This document shows, one piece after another, positions 6,019-12,304 of a stretch of DNA of 12,304 nt (the stretch's first letter is position 1; every line of letters begins with the position of its first letter). The stretch is from Coemansia sp. RSA 1804. Taxonomy: Eukaryota > Kickxellomycota > Kickxellomycetes > Kickxellales > Kickxellaceae. A program made the position numbers and the translations under genes. The notes under the pieces were generated by a model. The model saw only the letters and a list, made by a program, of their open reading frames with translations. It did no database searches and was not told the origin of the DNA. Where the stretch lies: NCBI GenBank assembly GCA_027578815.1, contig JANBTH010000715.1, positions 1 through 12,304 of the forward strand, written 5' to 3'.

Positions 6019-9000
6019 TCAGTCTCTCGAGTGCTTCTTGTCGCTGGAGCCCGACCGCCCAAAAAAGCCATTGAACGGAAGGCGCGGGGCCCTGGGGAGC
6101 AAGCGGAACCTGGACCTCCCCGGGAGCGCGGCGGCGTCGGGCGGCGGGAGATCGGCAGCAGCGACGTGTCGCGACGTTTCGGCAGCGGCGCGAGGGTTGT
6201 CGGCGGAGGAAGAGGCGTGGGACGACTTGAGCACATCCGCGCTGCTCGAGGAGCGCAGGATCCAGCGGCCCGATGCGCGGTGCCGGTGGTTGGCGGCGGC
6301 GTTGGCCAGCGGGTGCGTGGGGCCGACGCTGACGCAGCCATCGAGGTCGACAAAGGAGTCGGTGGTGCTGGCGCTGTAGAGAAGAGGCGATTTGGGGTCG
6401 CCGAATCGCGCGGTGGTGGGCGTGGAGACTGCGCTGACGGAGCCGACGCCGGCGAGTGCGGGGGCGTAGGAGCGGGCGGGCGCTAGGTCCATCGCCAGGC
6501 TGGAGCGGGTGCTCCGGCGCCGACGCGATGGCGACGGCTGCGGGTCCGGACTGAGCTGCTTGGGCGACCTGCGGGCTATCGACATGGTTGCCGAGCGGCT
6601 GGTGCGCGGGGTGCCGCCGTCTTTGGCTGGGCTGGCGCTGGCGGGACTGTTGCTCTGCGAGAGCTGTGCGCCGTTCACCGGAGGCGTGGCAGGCGGTTCC
6701 CTTGCCGACAGAATCGGCGGCAGCGACGGGGCGCCCGCAAATCTGCCGCCCAGATCGCGGAACCCCGCGGGCATCAGGCGCATTGGCGGACGCGTGGCGG
6801 GTGGGTTGCCAAGCACGGGGCGCTCGTGCTGGATCTGATGCGGGAGCTGGTTTGGAATCTGATTTGGAATCTGATTTGGAATCTGGTTGTGGTTCTGAGC
6901 ATGGCTCTGAAGCTGCTGCCGGTGATTCTGCCGGTGGTGGTGATGGTTGTTACGGCGGTTCTGGCGCGCAGCGTCGGCGGAGAGCTCCATCATGCTTGGC
7001 CGCTCCGTCGACACGCTCATCCGCGAGCCCATAGCCGCAGCCACAGCGGCCGACGGATTCAGCGACTGCGTGAAACGGCGCGCCGCAGCAAACACCGACG
7101 ATGCGCCCGACTGCTTCGCAACGCCATTGGTGGTGGTACTGGTGGTGGTTGCGCTGCTGTTGCTCCCCACGCTCTCGCGCCGATGCCGATGGTAAGCCGT
7201 CGGATGGTCGGCCGACGACCGCGATGCCATCTCCAGGCGAATCCGCTCCTCGGCGCGCAGCGTCGCTGACTCAACGATGGGCTTCAGCGCTGCCTGGGCG
7301 TCCCCGATGAGATCAATCGGACGTCGGCCGCACTGCGTGGCCACAAGCAGCGGGTCGGCGCCCTTGTCAAGAAGATACTTGGCCACCGCTGTCTTGTCGG
7401 CGGCGCAGGCAACATGCAGCGCCGAGAACCCGCGCACCGCGTCCTGCCACGCTGCCGACGCGCCGTTGAGGAGAAGGAGCTCGGCAATCTCCAAGTGCGC
7501 GCGATGCGGCGACGACTCCTCAACGGCAGCAGCAGCAGCAGCAGCAGCGGCGGCATCGTTGCTGGCGGTAGACGAGGAAGAAGAACCAATGTTGCTATTG
7601 TTCTTGTTGCTGTCGTCAGTCAGGATGAGCGCAAGCTGCGACTGGCCAAACAGCGCAACAAGAAGCGGCGTCGCGCAGCTGCCTTCAGCAACGCCAGCCG
7701 AGCCGTGCACCGGCAGCAAGCCGTTGACATCAGCGCCCAGCGCAATGGCACGCACCACGGCACCCGCGTCGCCGCACTCGGCAGCAGCAAACAACAGGCG
7801 AGTAGCGGCTGCGGCGTCCCAGATACGCGGAATCGCAGGCACGGCGCCGGCGGGGCCGCCGACGGTCTCGGCAACGGCCGCCAGACTGGCGCACAGCGGG
7901 CCGGAGCCGCCGGCAGGCCGCCATGCGCGGTCGACAAAGGCGCGCGCAACGTACTTGGCCTCGATGTAGCGCTGACGCGCGGCGCGCACGCTGGAAGGCG
8001 AGGGCCGGTCCAGGGCAGCAGAGTCGGCGCGCGGATCGAATGCGCTGGCGTTGGCCGCGTTGCCAGCGGCACGCAGCATGGCGATTGTCGGCGGCGTAAA
8101 CGATGTGACGTCCAGCGTCAGACTGCGCACCTTGCTGACGTGCGTGCCCAGACTGCGGTGGATTCCCGAGCACTCGATGCATACGAGACACGCCAGACTC
8201 AGCGAGCACCACTCGGGGTGCGGCGCACCGCAGTCGGCGCACCGCGTGTTGGCTTCGTCCTGGTGCAGAAGCGATACCAGCTGCTGGTGCCGCCCGCCGC
8301 CGCCGCCGCCTGCGCTGTCTTCCGAGGCGCGCACCGGCAGCGAGTGCATCGACCGCAGCGACGCAACCGACGCGTTGCGCACGGACGCCAATGTCGCCGT
8401 CGCCGACTCGTCTGCTGACGCCTGCGAGCCGCGACTCGGACGGCCTCCAAGCTCATCCGGCGCAAACACGGATGGCGCGCGCGTGTAGTCCAGCAGACTC
8501 AGCTCGATTGCGCGCCGCAGCACGCCGATCCACAGCTGCAGATCGTGGTCGCTGGTTGCCTGGAAGACGCCGTAGAACTGCGGCGTGATCAGCTCAAAGC
8601 AGAACCGCCGCTTCCCGGCCTGCTTGGACTCGGGCGCCAGCACACGCACCGTGGCCGTGCTGAGGCTCAGCGCGTCGCCTGGCGCGTTGCCGGCGCCGGC
8701 CTTCCAGTCGCCGCTGCGGAGGAAGCGCCCGTCGCGCACTACGCACCAGCACCGCCGCCACACAGCGCTGCCGGCAGCCATCATGCTGCGGCTTGTGGCG
8801 GCGTGCTTAGCGCTGGAGCCGGGGCTGGTGCGCGCGTAAAGGAAGCCCTCGCGCACGCCGTCACGCACGCTCTCGGCGCCCTCCGCCAGCGCCGGCGCCA
8901 GCGGCTGCGTGATGTCAAGCGACTTGCGCGCGGCTGCCTGCGACGCCTGGCGGAAGCGGTGCCGCGTTATCGACGATGTGCTCCGGCTGGACGGCATCGT

Positions 9001-11127
9001 CGGCGGCGCGCCGAGCGTGACGGTGCGGTGCTCGACGGCCGACTGGCGCAGTGCGATGCGACGATCGCGCAGCAGCGCCTCCGACGAGCGGCGCATGGCG
9101 GCCGGCAGAATCGCCAGCGACGGCGCCTGGATCAGCAGCGCTGGCGGCGGCCCCTGTGCCGATGCTGTCGCCTGCGACTTCAATTGCGCCTGCGCAACCT
9201 CTGCGCGGACGCTCTCAAGCGACAGGCGCACGTACTCGTCGGTGTCGGCAGTATCATCGTCGGTCGGCGTCAGACAGTGCTCGCGCACAACCTCGCCGGC
9301 CGGATTCTCCATGCACGCCTTGAACTCGGTGACCTCGCCCTTCTGCCAGCGGATCTCCTCGCATGCCGCCGGAACATTGTCCAGGAACCACCGCACAAGC
9401 CCGCCATCGCTGTTGCCATCGCTGCCGCCTCCAAGCGTCGGCACCGCCCTGCTCTCGTAAGCGCGCATCACCGACTTTGCCCACGTGAGCACGGCGATAA
9501 ACATCTCGGCCTCAGCCCAGCCGTGCGACGCGTTCCACAGATCCAGAAAGTACGTCCACCGCGTCGCGTCAAACGCCCAGCGACTGCGCGCAAACGCATC
9601 GTCGCGCCGCGCGTCCTCCTTCGACGCCTTCGCCTTCAGGTACTTGCTCAGCTCTGCGTAGTAGCTGTCCGACGCCGTCGTGAACTCGGACCGCCGGTCC
9701 TCCAGCTGCCGGAACGTGGTCTCGTACAGCTGCTTGGCATGCGCAACCACCACAACATCCCAGTTGGCGCACACTGCGCCGAGGATCTGGTTGATATCCT
9801 GCTTCAGCGGCGCCATGAATGCATCGACCATCGGCGCAAACACTGCCAGCCCTGCCGCTGTTGCCAGCGCCTCCTCCAGCTGCCGCATAAACACCTGCCA
9901 CGCATCGCGTAGTGCCGTCGACTGCTTCGCCAGCTCCTTGTACTGCGCCCGGCTGCTCAGCGCGCGCTCCTCCATTTCTAGAATCCGCGCGCGGAACGCC
10001 GGACTGTCTTCGGCCACCCACCGCCCAAACAGCGGGTGCCGCGCAATGTCCTCGGGCCCAATGGTGTCTTCGCTTGTTCGGGGGCCTTCGCGTCTAACGC
10101 TTTCTTTGTCGCCGTCCTCGCCACTCTTGTCGCTGGCGGCTGGCGGCTGCACTGTGCGCAGCTCCCTATGTCGCAGCATTTCGTAGTATACGTGGCCCGA
10201 GGACGATAGGCCGCGCATGGCAGCCGCTGGCGGCATTGGCATCGGCAGCGACATCTGCTGCGAGATCGCGGGCATTGCTGGCGTCACGGTTGTCAGCGGC
10301 GGCGACGGCAGGAACGTGGCCAGCTGGGGCGATTCTGCGGGTGCCGACGGAGGCTGCGTGTGGCGCTTAGCATGCGAGTCGCCGTGTGTTCCAGCAATGT
10401 GCGACGGTATGTAGAAAAACAGGTCCAGCCCAACCGACGCCTCAGGTCTGTTCTCCAGCGCATTCAGCGCACTCGCGATGCTTCCGCTGCTGAGCGCCAG
10501 CGACACGTGGTGCCCGCCATCGCGCGACCCTTCTGCGACAAGCGACTCTGGCTGGCACGACCATTGCGCAAAGTACTTGGTTGCCGCGTGTGTGTTGCCG
10601 CCGTCCAATGGCTGCATCTGAAGCCACGTGCTTTCGACCTCGGAGCCCTGCGTGCGCCGCACAATCCTCGCCTTCGGTACGTCGCCCAGCGACTGCTTTC
10701 TGCGCTGCAGCCCGGATGGTGTTGCTGCTGTCCCGTGTTTGTTATCGCTCGCCGTCGTGGCTACTGTGCGTTTCTGATACGCTATCCGTATATTGATTGG
10801 CGTGGTTGCGGCAGGCACATATGCGGGCACAATTCCAAGCTCTGCTGGAATGACCATCTTCCCGGCCACCTCCAGCTGCGCCGCATTCGCCAGCGTTGCT
10901 GTTGCTGTTGCTGGCCGTGATACCGCAATTGGATGCAGCAGAAATGGTTGCTGTTGCTGCTGCTGGCTTGTGGCGTCGGTTTCTGTGGTCCTTGGCGTTA
11001 TCTTCCATCCGCCACCGCCTGTGCGCATATATTCGTCAATGCGTGCCCCCGTATCAACGACAACGCTGATTATGTTGTTGTTGCTGTTATTATTATTGTC
11101 GTCCATTGTCCCTACCGGTCTATCCAT
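6019..11127 (-). CDS. ArfGAP with BAR, PH and ankyrin repeat domains (ACAP/centaurin-like), 1702 aa
   Basis: This large intronless gene encodes a GTPase-activating protein for Arf-family GTPases at membranes. Residues 1-350 are a low-complexity N-terminal extension (Asn run 11-18, Gln run 55-60) with some ordered-looking segments (about 90-120 and 163-245). Residues about 360-560 form a helical, charged BAR-like region (HPLFGRWVAEDSPAFRARI, then the DRRSEF...YYAELSKYLKAK area), expected to sense or bend membranes. A PH domain spans about 758-876 (GFLYAR start, C-terminal helix with W866) and should bind phosphoinositides. The ArfGAP zinc finger spans about 947-1070 with C963-x2-C966-x16-C983-x2-C986 and the arginine finger R991 in SGIHRSLGTHVSKVRSLTLD. 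Ankyrin repeats cover about 1107-1280, followed by a disordered tail rich in Ser, Pro, His, Asn and Arg. The start has A at -3 and G at +4; a second ATG is at codon 8. The catalytic residues are intact. It resembles animal ACAPs and fungal BAR-PH-ArfGAP proteins but is much longer. Confidence 0.93.
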   Translation of the reverse strand: MDRPVGTMDDNNNNSNNNIISVVVDTGARIDEYMRTGGGGWKITPRTTETDATSQQQQQQPFLLHPIAVSRPATATATLANAAQLEVAGKMVIPAELGIVPAYVPAATTPINIRIAYQKRTVATTASDNKHGTAATPSGLQRRKQSLGDVPKARIVRRTQGSEVESTWLQMQPLDGGNTHAATKYFAQWSCQPESLVAEGSRDGGHHVSLALSSGSIASALNALENRPEASVGLDLFFYIPSHIAGTHGDSHAKRHTQPPSAPAESPQLATFLPSPPLTTVTPAMPAISQQMSLPMPMPPAAAMRGLSSSGHVYYEMLRHRELRTVQPPAASDKSGEDGDKESVRREGPRTSEDTIGPEDIARHPLFGRWVAEDSPAFRARILEMEERALSSRAQYKELAKQSTALRDAWQVFMRQLEEALATAAGLAVFAPMVDAFMAPLKQDINQILGAVCANWDVVVVAHAKQLYETTFRQLEDRRSEFTTASDSYYAELSKYLKAKASKEDARRDDAFARSRWAFDATRWTYFLDLWNASHGWAEAEMFIAVLTWAKSVMRAYESRAVPTLGGGSDGNSDGGLVRWFLDNVPAACEEIRWQKGEVTEFKACMENPAGEVVREHCLTPTDDDTADTDEYVRLSLESVRAEVAQAQLKSQATASAQGPPPALLIQAPSLAILPAAMRRSSEALLRDRRIALRQSAVEHRTVTLGAPPTMPSSRSTSSITRHRFRQASQAAARKSLDITQPLAPALAEGAESVRDGVREGFLYARTSPGSSAKHAATSRSMMAAGSAVWRRCWCVVRDGRFLRSGDWKAGAGNAPGDALSLSTATVRVLAPESKQAGKRRFCFELITPQFYGVFQATSDHDLQLWIGVLRRAIELSLLDYTRAPSVFAPDELGGRPSRGSQASADESATATLASVRNASVASLRSMHSLPVRASEDSAGGGGGGRHQQLVSLLHQDEANTRCADCGAPHPEWCSLSLACLVCIECSGIHRSLGTHVSKVRSLTLDVTSFTPPTIAMLRAAGNAANASAFDPRADSAALDRPSPSSVRAARQRYIEAKYVARAFVDRAWRPAGGSGPLCASLAAVAETVGGPAGAVPAIPRIWDAAAATRLLFAAAECGDAGAVVRAIALGADVNGLLPVHGSAGVAEGSCATPLLVALFGQSQLALILTDDSNKNNSNIGSSSSSTASNDAAAAAAAAAAVEESSPHRAHLEIAELLLLNGASAAWQDAVRGFSALHVACAADKTAVAKYLLDKGADPLLVATQCGRRPIDLIGDAQAALKPIVESATLRAEERIRLEMASRSSADHPTAYHRHRRESVGSNSSATTTSTTTNGVAKQSGASSVFAAARRFTQSLNPSAAVAAAMGSRMSVSTERPSMMELSADAARQNRRNNHHHHRQNHRQQLQSHAQNHNQIPNQIPNQIPNQLPHQIQHERPVLGNPPATRPPMRLMPAGFRDLGGRFAGAPSLPPILSAREPPATPPVNGAQLSQSNSPASASPAKDGGTPRTSRSATMSIARRSPKQLSPDPQPSPSRRRRSTRSSLAMDLAPARSYAPALAGVGSVSAVSTPTTARFGDPKSPLLYSASTTDSFVDLDGCVSVGPTHPLANAAANHRHRASGRWILRSSSSADVLKSSHASSSADNPRAAAETSRHVAAADLPPPDAAALPGRSRFRLLPRAPRLPFNGFFGRSGSSDKKHSRD
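6851..6886 (-). repeat. In-frame 12-nt tandem repeat encoding NQIP units
   Basis: Three consecutive 12-nt units (TTTGGAATCTGA, with the last base changed in the third) encode a run of Asn-Gln-Ile-Pro within residues about 1412-1430 of the ArfGAP tail. The neighbouring protein sequence is His-, Gln- and Asn-rich. The unit is a multiple of three, so length changes would keep the frame. Confidence 0.85.
7526..7548 (-). repeat. GCA/TGC triplet run encoding polyalanine
   Basis: A near-pure triplet run encodes the Ala run at residues about 1192-1201 of the ArfGAP, inside a larger Ser/Asn/Ala insertion that splits an ankyrin repeat. Confidence 0.85.
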
Positions 11128-12304
11128 CTTTCTTTCTGTCTCTCTGTCTGTTTGTGTATGTATGGCCCCCTACCTTTCCCGTTCAAGAATAAAAACGAGT
11201 AGGTTGCAAAGAAAGAGAAAATGAAATATGAAGAAGGGGGCTTTTGGGTAATATGCTTCAAACTGATGAATAGAATATAAAAGGAATGAAAAAGAATGAG
11301 AGAAGAATAGGCTACTATGTCGTTATATTAGCAAAAGAGAGAGAAAGGGGAGAAGAATGTATTATTAGAATGCGTGCAAGGTTCAGAAAAGAAGACAGAA
11401 TAAACTACATTATTCGTTACTCGTTATACAGCCATGACAAAAAAACCAAAAAATAAAGAACACAATATTAGAGAACAGGATAAGAATGCTGTTGGAACTC
11501 GCAAGACATGATACAGGAAAACAGGAAAAATATAGGAAGCGTGTACCCGGAATACGGAACATTTTTTTCCTCAGTGAAAGAGGGGGTTGTGGTAATGGAA
11601 GAATGGTAGACGGTTTATCTTTCTTGTCCCTTTTTTTCTTTCCGTCTTGCTTTTGAGAGAGACCCTTCATCCCTCGTTTTTGGTTATGGACGGGTTATTT
11701 AGCATACAATGAGAATAATAGCATTGCTATTACTACTATCGTTATTTTCGGAGCTAGCAAATATCAGCTAGTCTTCTGTCATGTCTGAGACTCTGAGAGA
11801 GAAAGAATAGGAAAGAGGTGGGGGAAAGAGAATTCTCTTCAAAGGATAAATGAATGAATGAATGAATGAATATAATTGACCGGGATGAATGAATGAGGCT
11901 TATTTACAGGAAAATATAACCAAAAAGGAGAGTTCCATTGTATAGTCTGCACAATAGAAAAGAAAAAGGAATAAATACAACGACAACAGCAACAACAAGG
12001 TAATGATGATATTGTTATTAAACTATTGAAATTAATACATACACAGCCCAAGCTCCTTTGGTAGGTTGGTACAACGAAACAAACGCAAGAAAAAATAAAA
12101 ATAATAATTATAATAGCACAAAATAAAAAACGGATAGCAAAACCAAGAAAAAGAGAGAAAAGAGAAGAAATGGTTTCATGTGGTTCTGAAACATGAAATG
12201 AATGGCTAACGCTAATTGGGGGTTTCCTTTTCCTTTCCCCTTCTCGTTGACGTTATTACATTTATTTCTAAACGCGAATGAAAAGCCAAAACATTAACAC
12301 ACGT
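11128..12304. other. Gene-free interval upstream of the ArfGAP gene
   Basis: No coding frame here is convincing; the open frames are short, low in complexity and rich in Lys, Ile and Phe. The left part should be the leader and promoter of the ArfGAP gene. The leader next to the ATG is purine-rich on the minus strand (CAGAGAGACAGAAAGAAAG), whereas plus-strand purine tracts dominate further out (about 11205-11400 and 12120-12170). A hairpin-capable inverted repeat (TTTCATGT / ACATGAAA, 9-nt loop) lies at 12174-12198. I see no tRNA or rRNA. Confidence 0.5.
11848..11896. repeat. AATG/GAAT microsatellite
   Basis: A tetranucleotide run covers 11848-11870 (five full units), with a second short run of the same unit at about 11885-11896 after a 14-bp interruption. 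Confidence 0.85.

Noticed and set aside
5911..6486. 191-codon plus-strand frame rich in Gly and Arg
   Set aside because: It overlaps the ArfGAP C-terminus antisense and has low-complexity shadow composition.
7414..8418. 334-codon plus-strand frame
   Set aside because: It is antisense to the ankyrin/ArfGAP region, where the catalytic motif proves the minus strand is coding. It shows no recognisable motif.
8545..9912. 455-codon open frame on the plus strand
   Set aside because: It lies antisense to the PH/BAR part of the ArfGAP. Long shadow frames are expected opposite GC-rich coding DNA, and its Arg/Ala/His-rich composition matches a shadow.
11276..11283. TATAAAAG on the plus strand near the right end
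   Set aside because: It points rightward, where no gene follows, and the ArfGAP gene is on the other strand; chance is likely in AT-rich DNA.
11410..11670. 86-codon minus-strand frame with a hydrophobic C-terminal half
   Set aside because: Its Lys- and Phe-rich composition is typical of translated A/T tracts, and it lies in simple-sequence DNA without a plausible start context.
11839..12051. 70-codon minus-strand frame with repeated Ser-Phe-Ile-His
   Set aside because: It is a translation of the GAAT microsatellite.
1..12304. CRISPR arrays, tRNA, rRNA, bacterial operon signals
   Set aside because: None was seen. Introns, low-complexity proteins and gene families are eukaryotic.

Overview
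The window looks like nuclear DNA from a fungus. It holds one very long GC-rich gene without introns (BAR-PH-ArfGAP-ankyrin). Around it are AT-rich gene-free stretches, one gene with a short GTAAGT...CTAAT...TAG intron, and start codons in mostly good A-at-minus-3 contexts. The architecture and the cullin-like N-terminus would suit an early-diverging (zygomycete-grade) lineage, but that placement is an inference with no marker gene behind it.

Every gene I can support lies on the minus strand. From left to right: the N-terminus of a cullin-like protein running off the left edge (1-129); a gene-free, purine-rich stretch; a 277-residue charged hypothetical protein (849-1682); a two-exon gene for a 220-residue single-pass membrane protein (2005-2771); an AT-rich island of about 3.2 kb (roughly 2.8-6.0 kb); the 1702-residue ArfGAP (6019-11127); and about 1.2 kb of AT-rich, purine-rich DNA with no gene I can defend.

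The most distinctive part is the AT-rich island. It carries a diverged direct duplication (about 3598-4310 and 5051-5778). Each copy encodes a 69-71-residue cysteine-rich protein with identical spacing of seven Cys and one His, and each has the same upstream blocks, including a TATAAAAG box about 110 bp before the ATG. I do not recognise this family. The lack of a signal peptide and the set of eight conserved Cys/His residues suggest a small intracellular zinc-binding protein, which is an inference. Between the copies lies a coding-like but interrupted segment (4427-4872) that may be a decayed gene or one with introns I could not resolve.

The genes do not form an obvious pathway. The cullin (ubiquitin ligase scaffold) and the ArfGAP (membrane traffic) are ordinary housekeeping genes flanking lineage-specific-looking material.
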